Shown piece after piece: positions 11,065 through 20,606 of a stretch of DNA of 64,000 bases. The DNA is taken from positions 186,001 to 250,000 of the forward strand of contig CAWIZE010000001.1 in NCBI GenBank assembly GCA_963840545.1, written 5' to 3'. The position numbers were made by a program, and so were the translations under genes. The stretch comes from JAKAWQ01 sp963840545 (GTDB taxonomy: Bacteria; Pseudomonadota; Alphaproteobacteria; Acetobacterales; Acetobacteraceae). The notes below the pieces were generated by a model. That model was not told the origin of the DNA, did no database searches, and saw only the letters and a list, made by a program, of their open reading frames with translations. Within the stretch, counting starts at the first letter, position 1. Every line of letters begins with the position of its first letter.

Positions 11065-11967
11065 TGCTGGATTCTGAGCCGCGGGTCGAGCACGTCGCGC
11101 AGGCCGTCGCCGAGCAGGTTGAGGCCGAGCACGGTGATCATCAGCGCCGCCCCGGGAATGCCGATGATCCACGGCGCGTCGGTGAGGTACTGCCTTCCCT
11201 CGGCCATGATGTTGCCCCAGGTGGGGGTCGGCGGCACCGCGCCGACGCCGAGAAACGAGAGCGTCGCCTCGGTGAGCACGGCATAGGCGAAAAGAAAGCT
11301 CAGCTGCACGATCAGCGGCGCCAGCGCGTTGGGCAGGATATGCCGGCGCAGCACGCGCCAGTCCCCGGCGCCGGCGGCCACCGCGGCCTGCACATAATCC
11401 ATCTCGCGCAGCACGATCACCGAGGAGCGGACGATGCGCGCGGTGCGCGGCGTATAGACGATGCCGAGCGCGATGATGACATCGGTGATCGAGGGGCCGA
11501 GCATGGCGGTGACGGCGATCGCAAGCAGCACCGGCGGGAAGGCCATCAGCGCGTCGTTGACGCGCATGACGAGATTGTCGATGCGGCGGAAATAGCCCGC
11601 CGCGGCGCCGATCGGCCGTCCCCGCAACCGCATTGATGAGGACCACGGCGCCGCCGATCAGCATCGAGAACCGCGCGCCCCAGAGGACGCGCGAGAGCAG
11701 GCTCCGGCCGAAATTGTCGGTGCCGAAGGGATGCGCGAGGCTCGGCGGCAGGAAGGTCGCGTTCATGTCGATCTTGTCCGGGCTTACGGACGTGATCACG
11801 GGGGCGAGGATCCCCGCCGCGACGATGATCGCGAAAAGGAAGAACCCGCTGACGAAGAGCCGGTGATGCAAAAGGCGCCGCAGCGCCAGGCGGGCGGGAT
11901 TGCGGCGCGGCGCCGCGAAGGCGGATGCGGCGTCGGCGGCGAGCGCGGCGGCCGCGTCAGGAGGCAT
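11061..11967 (-). pseudogene. Oligo/dipeptide ABC permease, DppC/OppC type, frameshifted
   Basis: Membrane permease gene split by one frameshift near 11611-11620. The first part, from the ATG at 11967, reads RRLLHHRLFVSGFFLF and then LAHPFGTDNFGRSLLSRVLW, the hallmark of DppC N-terminal halves, up to VLINAVAGTA. The rest continues in the next frame as IGAAAGYFRRIDNLVMRVND, then the EAA-type loop and LSFLGVGAVPPTPTWGNIM, ending LDPRLRIQQ. Restoring two bases (for example CG within a CGCG run) rejoins a normal-length protein of about 302 aa. The start overlaps the dppB end by 11 nt. Confidence 0.85.
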
Positions 11968-12908
11968 CGTAGCGCACCCGGGGGTCGAGTGCGGCGTAGA
12001 GCACGTCGACCAGGATATTGACGCCCACCATCAGCGCCGCCACCACCAGCACGCCGCCCTGCACCATCGGATAGTCGCGGTTGAGCACCGCCTGGGTGAG
12101 AAGCTGGCCGATGCCGGGGAGGGAAAACATCGTCTCGGTGACGACGGCGCCCGACAGCAGGAGGCTGACGATGATGCCGATGACGGTGACGATCGGGATC
12201 ATCGCATTGGCGAGCGCGTGCTTGATCACCACCTGGCGCGCCGGCAGGCCCTTCGCGCGCGCCGTGCGGATATAGTCCTGGCGCAGCACCTCGAGCATCG
12301 TCGAGCGGGTGATCCGCGCGAGCAGCCCGGTGAGCAGCAGCGCGAGCGAGATTGCGGGCAGCGTCATCGCCCCGAGCCAGCCGAGCGGATCGTCGAAGAA
12401 GGGCACATAGCCACCGCTCGGCAGCCAGCCGAGATCGACGGCGAAGACGATGATGAGCAGCAGGGCGAGGAAGAAGTTCGGCAGCGAGATGCCGATGATC
12501 GAGAAGACCATCGCCGCCTGGTCGACCCAGGTGTTCTGCCGGAGTGCCGCGAGGATCCCGCTCCCCAGCCCGAGCAGCGAGGGTGATGAGCATGGCATAG
12601 GCCGAAAGCCCGAGCGTGACCGGCAGGCGGAACAGGATCGCCTGCATCACCGGCTGGCCGAGCAGCAGCGAGGTGCCGAGATCGCCGTGCAGGAGATCGC
12701 GGTACCAGCGATAGAATTGCACCGAGAGCGGGCGGTCGAGACCGAGATTGTGGTTGATCTCGGCGATCTGCTGGGGCGTCGCCGTGAGGCCGGCGATCGC
12801 CGCCGCCGGCCCCCCCGGGATCATGTGGATCATGCCGAAGGTGATCAGGCTGACCAGGATCAGGATCGGCACCGCGCCGGCGACGCGGCTGGCGATGACC
12901 CGGACCAC
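11957..12908 (-). pseudogene. Oligo/dipeptide ABC permease, DppB/OppB type, frameshifted
   Basis: Membrane permease gene with one frameshift near 12574-12582. The N-terminal half from the GTG at 12908 reads VIASRVAGAVPILILVSLI, then NLGLDRPLSVQFYRWYRDLL and LGTSLLLGQPV, typical of DppB. After LITLA the sense moves to another frame: LLGLGSGILAALRQNTWVD, then LPAISLALLLTGLLARITR, MFSLPGIGQLLTQAVLNRDY and ALDPRVRYDAS. A loss of two bases within a CG run would explain the break, as in dppC. A repaired protein would have about 317 aa. Confidence 0.85.
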
Positions 12909-12940
12909 GCTACGATCGGCAAATCACGTCCGGCGGAAAA

Positions 12941-14527
12941 TCACTTCTGAAACCACACATTATAGACGCGCGGGATGCGGAAGGGCGCGAAGCCCTTGAC
13001 GTCCGAGCGCACCGCCTGCACCGCGGTGAGCGAGCCGAGCGGCAGCGCGTAGACCTGGTCGAGCACGTATTTCTGCATCGCGGCAAAGGCCTGATGGCGC
13101 TCCGCCACGGTGGGCTGCTCGTTCATCGCGTTCCAGAGCTTGAGCACCTCGGGGTCGGCGTGGCCGGCGGGCGGGAAATAGGTCGGCTCGGGCTGGGCGA
13201 AGAACTGCATCACCGAGAGCGGACCGAGCGCGGGCTGCGTGCCCCATCCGCTGAAGAAGAAGTTCCAGCCGGTGCTCTGGGTGAGCGAGATCTGCACCGA
13301 GGTCGGCCAGTCGGTGACGCGGAGCTTGGCATTGATGCCGACCGCCTGCAATTGCTGCTGCATCACCACGGCCGCATTGTACATCTGCGTATAATCGGTG
13401 TCGGTGAGCAGCACCACCGGCTCGCCCTTGTAGCCGGCCTTCGCGAGATATTGCCTGGCGAGCGCGGCGTTGTCGATGTTGTAGGTCGATTTTCCGGCGT
13501 CCGTGTAATCGGCGGTCTGGCTCGGGTACTGGAAGCCGACATTGAGCTTGTAGAAGCCGTCGCTCGCCGCCTGCATGATCCCCTTCATGTCGAGCGCCGC
13601 CTGCACCGCCTTGCGGAACCAGAGATTGTCGGTGGGCGGGGCGGCGGTGTTCGGCTCGGCGATCTGGATCCACCAGTTATAGAGCGGCAGGATGGTGATG
13701 TTCTTGTCCTTCTCGAGGCTCGGCACCGACTTCGGCGGCACGTCCTCGACGCCCTGCAATTCGCCGGTGCGCAGGCCGGCGACGCGCGCGCCCGGGTCGG
13801 TGACGATGCGGAAGGTGACGGTGTCGAAGCAGGCGACCTTGTAGCCGCCGAGCCCGGTGCGGTTCTGGTAGCGCGTGTCCGGGCTGTAGCCGGGGAAGCG
13901 CTTGAGCTTGACGTAGCTGCCGGGCACCGACTGCACGAGCTCATAGGGGCCGGTGCCGATCGGCTTGAGCTGCAGCGCCGGGATGTTCTCCTGCGCGGCG
14001 GGGATGATGACGATCGGCACGCTGAAGGAGCTCAAGAGCTCGAGGAAGGTCGGCTGCGGCCGCTTCATATGGATGACGAAGGTGAAGGGGCCGGGGGCGT
14101 CCCAGCTCGCCACCGCGGCGAGCTGGCTGCGCTCGAGCCCGATCTTCGCATAGCGGTTGAAGGAGGCGACGACATCCTTCGCCGTCATCAGCTGGCCGTT
14201 TTGGAAATGCACGCCCTGGCGGAGCTGGAACGTATAGGTCATGTGGTCGGGCGATTCGCTGACCGACTGGGCGAGCTGGAGGATCGGCTTGTCGTCCTCG
14301 CTCCGCGTCATCAGCGCCTCGTAGATATTCATCGCGATGTTGCGCGTCGAGATGGTGTTGGAGGCGATCTGGTCGAGGCTGTTGATGTTGGCTTCCTGGC
14401 CGAAGACGAAATTTCCCCCGACATGCGGGCATTGAAACGGCGCGGCGACGGCGGTCGCGGCCATGGTGGTCGCGAACAGCGCGAGGCCGGCGGCAAGGCT
14501 CGCCGAGGCGAGCAGCATTCGCTTCAT
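12941..14527 (-). CDS. ABC transporter substrate-binding protein, family 5 (dipeptide/oligopeptide/opine)
   Basis: Extracytoplasmic solute-binding protein of the DppA/OppA (SBP_bac_5) family, 528 aa. It has a Sec signal peptide (MKRMLLASASLAAGLALFA, then a run ending AVAAPF). Family landmarks are SLDQIASNTISTRNIAMNIY near residue 50 and QLRQGVHFQNGQLMTAKDV near residue 105. The ATG at 14527 has GGGGGA upstream. It is the first gene of the operon followed by dppB, dppC, dppD, dppF and a FAD oxidoreductase. This gene is intact, so the binding protein could still be made even if the transporter is broken. Confidence 0.92.
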   Translation of the reverse strand: MKRMLLASASLAAGLALFATTMAATAVAAPFQCPHVGGNFVFGQEANINSLDQIASNTISTRNIAMNIYEALMTRSEDDKPILQLAQSVSESPDHMTYTFQLRQGVHFQNGQLMTAKDVVASFNRYAKIGLERSQLAAVASWDAPGPFTFVIHMKRPQPTFLELLSSFSVPIVIIPAAQENIPALQLKPIGTGPYELVQSVPGSYVKLKRFPGYSPDTRYQNRTGLGGYKVACFDTVTFRIVTDPGARVAGLRTGELQGVEDVPPKSVPSLEKDKNITILPLYNWWIQIAEPNTAAPPTDNLWFRKAVQAALDMKGIMQAASDGFYKLNVGFQYPSQTADYTDAGKSTYNIDNAALARQYLAKAGYKGEPVVLLTDTDYTQMYNAAVVMQQQLQAVGINAKLRVTDWPTSVQISLTQSTGWNFFFSGWGTQPALGPLSVMQFFAQPEPTYFPPAGHADPEVLKLWNAMNEQPTVAERHQAFAAMQKYVLDQVYALPLGSLTAVQAVRSDVKGFAPFRIPRVYNVWFQK

Positions 14528-14582
14528 GATTTGTCCCCCAGGGAAAATGTCCAGACGCGGCGGTTCCCGCCATCGTGCCGGG

Positions 14583-14611
14583 ATAGTCGCGGTGGGCCGT
14601 CGGAGGGTCAA
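14583..14611 (-). promoter_or_regulatory. Candidate sigma-70-type promoter for the dpp-type operon
   Basis: On the minus strand TTGACC (14611-14606) and GACTAT (14588-14583) are 17 nt apart, about 55 nt upstream of the binding-protein start. The -35 box matches five of six consensus bases. Found by eye; no transcript data. Confidence 0.4.
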
Positions 14612-14792
14612 GAGGATTTACGCAGGTTTCGCGCGCTCCCTTGACAATGCATCGCGCGCCCACGCACCCTTGCGAGGAAATCGCCGGTGCGCCGGGCCAA
14701 ACCGCGTGGACGAGGCCCGCTCGCGATCACGGGCAACCGCGATCGTTGATCGCGCCTGGCCTCGCCGCGCCATCGCGCGAAGGGAGTCACTG

Positions 14793-15596
14793 ATGTCAGC
14801 GTCCGGAATGCCGGCCCCGGGGATGCCCACCACCATCAGGGCGCGGGCGAGCAGCGCGGCCGAGGAGCGCGAATGGCAACTGCGCCGCGACATGGCGGCG
14901 GTGTTCCGCGTTGCCGCCCGCCTCGGCTGGAACGAGCAGATCGGCAACCACAATTCGCTGATGCTGCCCGCCGGCGACACCGCCGGGGAGAAGCTCTTCC
15001 TCATCAATCCGCGCGGCTTGCTCTTCCAGGAGCTGACCGCGAGCAGCCTGATCGTCTGCGATCTTGCCGGACGCGTCGTCCGCGGCGAGGGCGAATTGCG
15101 CAAGGTCGCGTTCCACATCCACGCCCGCATCCATCTCGCCCGCGCCGATGCCGCCTGCGTGCTGCACGTGCATCCGCAGTACCTGACCGCGCTCTCCCTC
15201 CTCGCCGAGCCGGAACTCGCGCTCGCCCATCACAACAACCTCCTCCTCAACGATCGCGTCGCGGTGGACCAGGGCGGGGACCGGCCGGCGCACGACAACG
15301 AGGAAGGCGACCGGCTCGCCGCCGCGCTCGGCGAGAAATCGACCCTGGTGATGGGCGGCCACGGCGTGACGGTGGTCGGCCCGACGGTGCATGACGCGTT
15401 CGACGAGCTCTATATCGCCGAGCGCACCTGCATGTACCAGATGACCGCGATGGCGAGCGGAAGGCCGCTCCGCCGCCTGCCCGAAAGCGGGCGCCGGCAT
15501 TGGCTCGGGCCCTGGGGCGAGCGGCTCGATGCGCGGCTGCATCTCGATGCCTGGCGCCGCGTCCTCGATCGCGAGGAGCCCGATTATGCACGCTGA
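14793..15596 (+). CDS. Class II aldolase/adducin family protein
   Basis: Probable zinc-dependent sugar-phosphate or hydroxy-acid aldolase-like protein, 267 aa. It has the class II fold landmarks IGNHNSLMLPAGD near residue 50, HIHARIHLARADAACVLHVH with the metal-binding HxH near residue 125, and MGGHGVTVVG near residue 186. The ATG at 14793 follows AAGGGAGTCACTG. The in-frame upstream extension has no coding character. The stop TGA (15594) is the first unit of a 13-nt tandem array, and the next gene (M20 peptidase) is in the same reading frame with no other in-frame stop between. Substrate unknown. Confidence 0.85.
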   Translation: MSASGMPAPGMPTTIRARASSAAEEREWQLRRDMAAVFRVAARLGWNEQIGNHNSLMLPAGDTAGEKLFLINPRGLLFQELTASSLIVCDLAGRVVRGEGELRKVAFHIHARIHLARADAACVLHVHPQYLTALSLLAEPELALAHHNNLLLNDRVAVDQGGDRPAHDNEEGDRLAAALGEKSTLVMGGHGVTVVGPTVHDAFDELYIAERTCMYQMTAMASGRPLRRLPESGRRHWLGPWGERLDARLHLDAWRRVLDREEPDYAR

Positions 15597-15626
15597 ACGG
15601 GCACGCTGAATGGGCACGCTGAAAGG
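15588..15626 (+). repeat. Stop-anchored tandem repeat, 3 x 13 nt
   Basis: Three copies of GCACGCTGAANGG, differing only at base 11 (C, T, A). The first copy contains the aldolase stop TGA (15594). The later copies put TGA at 15607 and 15620, so the three stops fall in three different frames. It sits directly before the ribosome binding region of the M20 peptidase. Confidence 0.9.
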
Positions 15627-15638
15627 ATCCCTCCGCCG

Positions 15639-16784
15639 ATGGACGAGGAAACCGCCGCCACGCTCGGCGCCTGGCGCCGCCACCTCCACGCGCACCCCGA
15701 GCTTTCCACCGAGGAGCGCGAGACGGCTGCCTTCGTCGCCGCGCGCCTGGCCGAGCTCGGCATTCCCTTCGTCCCCGGCATCGGCGGGCACGGCGTGGTC
15801 GCCACCCTCGCGCGCGGGGGCTCGGCGCGCTCGGTCGCGCTGCGCGCCGATATGGACGCGCTGCCGATCCCCGAGGAGACCAACCTCGCCCACGCCTCGA
15901 CGCGGCCGGGCGTGATGCACGCCTGCGGGCATGACGGCCACACCGCATCGCTGCTCGGCGCCGCACAGCTTCTTGCCCGCGACACCACCTGGCGCGGCAC
16001 CGTCCGGCTCATCTTCCAGCCGGCCGAGGAAGGCGGCGGCGGCGCGCGCGCGATGCTCGCCGACGGGCTCATCGAACGCTTTCCCTTCGAGCGCATCTTC
16101 GCCTTCCACAACTGGCCGGGGCTCGAGGCCGGCACGGTGATGCTGCATTCCGGCCCGGTGATGGCGGCGGGCCAGCGCTTCGCCGTGACGCTCCACGGCA
16201 AGGCCGGGCACGCCGCGCTGCCGCACCTGGCGAAGGATCCGATGCTGGCCGCCTGCCACCTGCTGCTGGCATTGCAATCGATCGTCTCGCGCAACGTCAG
16301 CCCGCTCGATGCGGCGGTGGTGACGGTCGGCATGCTCGAGGCCGGCCATGCGCCGAACCAGATCCCGGAAACCGCGGTCCTGCGCGGCACCTTCCGCAGC
16401 TATCGCGAGGAGGTGCACGCGCTGATCGGCGCTGCGATCCGGCGCATCGCCGAGGGCGTCGCCGCGACCTTCGCGATGACGGCCGAGGTGGCGATGCAGA
16501 CCATGGGCGCGGCCACCATCAACACGAAGGAAGACGCCGAGCTCGCCGCCGCTGCCGCCGCCGCCGCCGGGCTCGCGGTGCGGCGCGACCTGCTGCCGAG
16601 CATGACCGGCGAGGATTTCGCCTGGTACCTGCAGAAGAAGCCGGGCGCCTTCGCCTGGATCGGCAACGGGTCGAGCGCGGGCGGGCGGGACCTGCACAGC
16701 CCCCATTACGACTTCAACGATGCGATCCTTCCCGCCGCCGCGACCTATCTCGCCGCCGCGGCGCGGGCCGCGCTCACCGAGTAG
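15639..16784 (+). CDS. M20 family metallo-amidohydrolase (IAA-aminoacid/hippurate hydrolase-like)
   Basis: Zinc/manganese-dependent amidohydrolase, 381 aa, cleaving N-acyl or N-carbamoyl amino acids or related amides. Metal and catalytic landmarks are ALRADMDALPIPEE near residue 70, MHACGHDGHTASLLGAAQ near residue 94, FQPAEEGGGGARAM near residue 129, and a late SMTGEDFAWYLQKKPG motif. The dimerisation lid lies between about residues 185 and 295. It starts 42 nt after the class II aldolase stop in the same frame and is probably co-transcribed with it. Confidence 0.9.
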   Translation: MDEETAATLGAWRRHLHAHPELSTEERETAAFVAARLAELGIPFVPGIGGHGVVATLARGGSARSVALRADMDALPIPEETNLAHASTRPGVMHACGHDGHTASLLGAAQLLARDTTWRGTVRLIFQPAEEGGGGARAMLADGLIERFPFERIFAFHNWPGLEAGTVMLHSGPVMAAGQRFAVTLHGKAGHAALPHLAKDPMLAACHLLLALQSIVSRNVSPLDAAVVTVGMLEAGHAPNQIPETAVLRGTFRSYREEVHALIGAAIRRIAEGVAATFAMTAEVAMQTMGAATINTKEDAELAAAAAAAAGLAVRRDLLPSMTGEDFAWYLQKKPGAFAWIGNGSSAGGRDLHSPHYDFNDAILPAAATYLAAAARAALTE

Positions 16785-16790
16785 CGCCGC

Positions 16791-18428
16791 TCATGCGAGC
16801 CGCGTAAAAATGTGGCCGCTCGTGCGCCCGCCGCCGACGGTCAGCGACAGGATCGAACCGTCCGCCGCGCGGTCGAGGCGGACATCGAACCAGCTCCGGA
16901 AGAGCAGCCCGGGCGTCAGCACCCGCACGATGTCCTCGTCCACCGCAACCACCTCCCACGGCCCGGCATTGACGAAGGGGCCGGCGGCGCGCGCGGCCAT
17001 GCCGCCCTTGGCATCGGGCGCGATGGTCCAGATCGCGCCGACCTCGTCGCATTCATAGCGGCCGGGAAGCGCGGCGGGCAAAACAGGCGCCGGCGGGGCG
17101 CGGCGGAAGAGCATGCCGGGCTCGCCGACGATGATCCCATCGCCCGCGGGAATGGCGGCGAATTCGAAGGTGCTCGCATCCGCGGCAAGCCGCCCGCTCT
17201 CGTCCGCGATCAGGGGATAGGAAACGCCGTTGCGGCTGACCAGCAGCGCCCCGTCCGGCTGGCACGCGATGTCCACGGTGGCGGGCGCGGCGGGATCGAC
17301 ATAGCGGCCGGCGAGAAGCGCGCGCTCCGCCAGCGGCGGCAGCGGCGGGACGGGATGGAGCACCCGCTCCGCGCCGAGCACCGCCTCGGCGACCTCGCGG
17401 GCGAGCCGATAGGGGACGATGCTGCCGAGATTGGCGATGCAGATGACGGTAAGGTCGTGCGCCGGGATGCGTAGGAACTCGGTCCGGTAGCCGGGCCAGA
17501 GCCCGCCATGGCTCACCGTCTCGAGCCCGCGCCACGGCCTGATCGCGAGCCCGCGCGCATAGGCGTTCACCCGCCCGCCGGTCAGCGGCGCCTGCTCCGT
17601 GAGCGCCGCAGGGAGCGCCTCGCCGCCCACCTGTCCGGTCGTGAAATTGCGGTCCCAGAGGGCGAGGTCCTCGACCGAGGAGACGAGCCCGCCCTCCCCG
17701 CCCAGCGGAAAGCCGTGCGCGGCCTTGACGAAGCCGCCGCCCTTCGGCGCCGGGAAGTAGCCGGTGGCGAGGCCGGGCACGGTCTCGGCGGTCGAGCGGA
17801 CGAAGCGCGAGCGCGTCATGCCGAGCGGGGCGAAGATCCGCCGCGCGGTGAAGGCGGCGAGGGATTCGCCCGCCACCGCCTCGACGATCCGGCCAAGGAG
17901 GAGAAAATTCGTGTTGCTGTAGAGGAATTGGCTGCCGGGCGGGAAGTTCAGCCGACGCTGCAGGCCGAGCACGTGAAGGATGCCCGCGCGCCGGCAATGC
18001 TCGCGGAGATCCATGCCGCCGAGCCGCATGAGCTCGAGAAAATCCCGGATGCCGCTGGTGTTGTGCATCAGCTGGTCGATCGTGATCGGGGCGCCGAAAG
18101 CGGGCAGCTCCGCCAGGTGCGCGTGGATCTCGTCGGTGACGGCGAGCCTGCCCTCGGCGGCGAGCAGCAGCACGGCGGTGCAGGTGAACTGCTTGGTGAC
18201 CGAAGCGACGCGGAAGGTCGTCGCCTCGGTGATCGGAACCCCGAGATCGAGATTGGCGAGGCCGGCGCTCCGGTGCAGCACCAGCGCGCCCTTGCGCACG
18301 ACGCCGATGGTGCAGCCGGGCGTGTTGCCGGTGGCCCAGGGGCCCAAGAGCTGGTCAACGCGGCGCTCGAGCCGCAGCCGATCGAGATCCCGCACCGGAA
18401 AGCTCTTCCCCTCGCTGCACGCCAGCAT
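16791..18428 (-). CDS. Serine hydrolase of the beta-lactamase/D-aminopeptidase (class C) family
   Basis: Penicillin-binding-protein-like serine hydrolase, 545 aa. The nucleophile motif is SVTK near residue 72 (VASVTKQFT), the Tyr motif is YSNTN near residue 166, and a late HGGLWPGYRTEF stands in for the third motif. A C-terminal beta-rich domain of about 180 residues follows, resembling the lipocalin-like domains of D-aminopeptidases. No signal peptide is obvious from this start. The start is uncertain: ATG at 18428 is used, the frame is open to 18653, and a GTG is possible a little downstream. It converges on the M20 peptidase with a 6-nt gap. Confidence 0.82.
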   Translation of the reverse strand: MLACSEGKSFPVRDLDRLRLERRVDQLLGPWATGNTPGCTIGVVRKGALVLHRSAGLANLDLGVPITEATTFRVASVTKQFTCTAVLLLAAEGRLAVTDEIHAHLAELPAFGAPITIDQLMHNTSGIRDFLELMRLGGMDLREHCRRAGILHVLGLQRRLNFPPGSQFLYSNTNFLLLGRIVEAVAGESLAAFTARRIFAPLGMTRSRFVRSTAETVPGLATGYFPAPKGGGFVKAAHGFPLGGEGGLVSSVEDLALWDRNFTTGQVGGEALPAALTEQAPLTGGRVNAYARGLAIRPWRGLETVSHGGLWPGYRTEFLRIPAHDLTVICIANLGSIVPYRLAREVAEAVLGAERVLHPVPPLPPLAERALLAGRYVDPAAPATVDIACQPDGALLVSRNGVSYPLIADESGRLAADASTFEFAAIPAGDGIIVGEPGMLFRRAPPAPVLPAALPGRYECDEVGAIWTIAPDAKGGMAARAAGPFVNAGPWEVVAVDEDIVRVLTPGLLFRSWFDVRLDRAADGSILSLTVGGGRTSGHIFTRLA

Positions 18429-18625
18429 CCGACGGCCCCGGCGCCCTGGCAAGGCGCCCCGCTCAGCGCTCCTCGGACGGGCGGAGCCGGCTCCGGTCCG
18501 CCGGCTGGATCTCGGAGCAGGTGGCGCCGGGCGACATCGTCCGTCGGCCCGGCCTCCTGCCTTGTTCGCCACCCTTCCGGCGTGCTCTGATCTCCTGCGG
18601 GAAACGAAAAGAAGGGGAGGAGACA

Positions 18626-19177
18626 ATGCGCGCCTTGCTTCTGGGGGTGGCATCGCTGTTCGTTGCAGCGCCGGCGCTCGCCGGCGGGTTCACCGTGACC
18701 AGCGGGGATTTTTCCAACGGCGGCACGATCCCCATGGCCCAGGTGCTCAACGAGGGCGGCTGCACGGGACAGAGCCAGTCTCCGGCGCTCGCCTGGTCGG
18801 GCGAGCCGGCCGGGACCAAGAGCTTCGCGGTCACCATGTTCGACCCCAATGCGCCCACCGGCAGCGGCTGGTGGCACTGGACCGTCTTCAACATCCCGCC
18901 CTCGGTGCACAGCCTCCCCGGCGGCGCCGGTGACGCCGGTTCGGCCCTGTTGCCCGCGGGCGCCGGCGAAGGACGGACCGATTTCGGGTTCTCGCACTAT
19001 GGCGGGCCGTGTCCGCCGGTCGGCGACCCGCCGCACCATTACGAGATCACGGTCTTCGCCGTGAAGGTCGCGAAGCTGCCGCTTGACGCCGCGGCCTCGG
19101 GCGCGACAGTAGGGTTCGTGCTGCACTTCAACACGCTCGCGACCGCGCGGATGGTCGGGCGCTACGGCCGGCCGTAG
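18626..19177 (+). CDS. YbhB/YbcL family Raf kinase inhibitor-like (PEBP) protein, exported
   Basis: Phosphatidylethanolamine-binding-protein fold, 183 aa. The signal peptide MRALLLGVASLFVAAPALAG points to the periplasm, as for E. coli YbcL. Landmarks are SPALAWSGEPAGTKSFAVTM near residue 53, then DPNAPTGSGWWHWTVFNIP, and GPCPPVGDPPHHY with ligand-site histidines. The ATG at 18626 has GGGGAGGAGACA upstream. It is first in a run of stress-related genes (Dps, BON, Hsp20). Confidence 0.92.
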   Translation: MRALLLGVASLFVAAPALAGGFTVTSGDFSNGGTIPMAQVLNEGGCTGQSQSPALAWSGEPAGTKSFAVTMFDPNAPTGSGWWHWTVFNIPPSVHSLPGGAGDAGSALLPAGAGEGRTDFGFSHYGGPCPPVGDPPHHYEITVFAVKVAKLPLDAAASGATVGFVLHFNTLATARMVGRYGRP

Positions 19178-19218
19178 GTGCCGGGCGTGCGCTGAACGGA
19201 ACCCCGGAGGGTAACCAG

Positions 19219-19746
19219 GTGGCCAGTACCAAGGAGCTCAAGGCGCGGCGGGCGGCGCCGCTCGCCACCCCAAGCAGCCTCGGCGCGAATGCGACCAAGG
19301 ATATCGCCGCGGCGATGAACGCGCTGCTCGCCGATATGTTCGCGCTCTACCTCAAGACGAAGAACTTCCACTGGCACGTGTCCGGGCCGCATTTCCGCGA
19401 CTACCATCTGATGCTCGACGAGCAGGCGGACCAGGTCTTCGCCACCACCGACGACATCGCCGAGCGCGTGCGCAAGATCGGCGGCACGACGCTGCGCTCG
19501 ATCGGCCACGTCACGCGCCTCCAGCGCATCGCCGACAACGACGCGGACTACGTGACGCCGCTCGACATGCTGGCCGAGCTCCGCGAAGACAACGAGCAGA
19601 TCCTCCAGCAGATGCGCGCCACGCACGGGGTCTGCGACGAGCACCGGGACGTGGCCAGCGCCAGCCTGATCGAAACCTGGATCGACGAGGCCGAACGGCG
19701 CGTCTGGTTCCTCTTCGAGGCCGGGCGCCGCGGCGAGCCGGGCTGA
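19219..19746 (+). CDS. Dps/ferritin-like DNA-protecting protein
   Basis: Miniferritin of 175 aa that oxidises and stores iron, and in many species coats DNA in stress. The ferroxidase ligands are visible: KTKNFHWHVSGPHFRDYHLM (first His) and the downstream DEQADQVFATTDDIAERVRK with Asp/Glu. The N-terminus is lysine/arginine-rich (KELKARR), as in DNA-binding Dps proteins. The start is GTG at 19219 after CCGGAGGGTAACCAG. Confidence 0.93.
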   Translation: MASTKELKARRAAPLATPSSLGANATKDIAAAMNALLADMFALYLKTKNFHWHVSGPHFRDYHLMLDEQADQVFATTDDIAERVRKIGGTTLRSIGHVTRLQRIADNDADYVTPLDMLAELREDNEQILQQMRATHGVCDEHRDVASASLIETWIDEAERRVWFLFEAGRRGEPG

Positions 19747-19902
19747 TCCGCCACCTCTCCGGCCGGCCCATCCGGGAACCCACCCGTCCGGGAGCCCGCC
19801 CGCGCGGAAATTGATCAGGATCAAGGCGCCCCCGCCCGCGGACGCGAGAATGCCGCCAGAATGTCGAGCGTGAGCCCGGCACGGGCAGAGGGAAACCGGA
19901 TC

Positions 19903-20559
19903 ATGAATGACGATCTGCTGCTCCAGCAGCGTGTCATCGACGAGCTCGCGTTCGAGCCGAGCGTCGCCGCTGCGCATATCGGGGCGAGTGCGCGCGCCGG
20001 GGTGGTGACCCTTACCGGCCACGTCGGCAGCTACACCGAGAAATACGCGGCCGAGCGCGCCGTCCGCCGCGTCAGGGGCGTCAAGGCGGTGGCGCTGGAG
20101 CTCGACGTGCGGCTGCCCGAGGACCGCAAGCTCGCCGACGACGAGATCGCCGAGCGTGCGGTGCGCATCCTGAACTGGGACGTTTCGGTCCCGGTCGACA
20201 AGATCACCGTCCGGGTCGAGCACGGAATGGTCACGCTCGGCGGCGAGGTCGCCTGGCAGTTCCAGCGCAGCGCGGCCGAGCACGATATCCGCAAGCTGAG
20301 CGGCGTCCGCGCGGTGATCAACAGCATCACCGTGGCGCCCCAGGTCCAGGCGGAGGATGTGCACGCGAAGATCCGCGCCGCACTCGAGCGCAACGCCGAG
20401 ATCGAGGCGAACAATGTCGGCGTCGTCGTGGCCGGCGGCAAGGTGACCCTGACCGGCATGGTCGGCGATTGGACGGAGCGCGAGGAGATCGTGCGCGCCG
20501 CCTGGGCGGCGCCGGGGGTCACCGAGGTCTATGACGAGCTGGTCGTGACAGGGACGTGA
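19903..20559 (+). CDS. BON domain protein, three BON repeats
   Basis: 218 aa made of three tandem BON domains of about 70 residues. Each has the VTLTGHV-like core: VVTLTGHVGSYTEKYAAER, then MVTLGGEVAWQFQRSAAEH, then KVTLTGMVGDWTEREEIVR. BON domains are associated with membrane or phospholipid binding and osmotic stress. There is no clear signal peptide, so a cytoplasmic or membrane-surface role is likely. The ATG at 19903 follows AGAGGGAAACCGG; the earlier ATG at 19861 lacks a site. It ends 47 nt before the Hsp20 gene. Confidence 0.9.
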   Translation: MNDDLLLQQRVIDELAFEPSVAAAHIGASARAGVVTLTGHVGSYTEKYAAERAVRRVRGVKAVALELDVRLPEDRKLADDEIAERAVRILNWDVSVPVDKITVRVEHGMVTLGGEVAWQFQRSAAEHDIRKLSGVRAVINSITVAPQVQAEDVHAKIRAALERNAEIEANNVGVVVAGGKVTLTGMVGDWTEREEIVRAAWAAPGVTEVYDELVVTGT

Positions 20560-20606
20560 AGAGCGCCCCGATCGAACATTGTCCGAGTGGGAAATGGAGA
20601 ACACAC

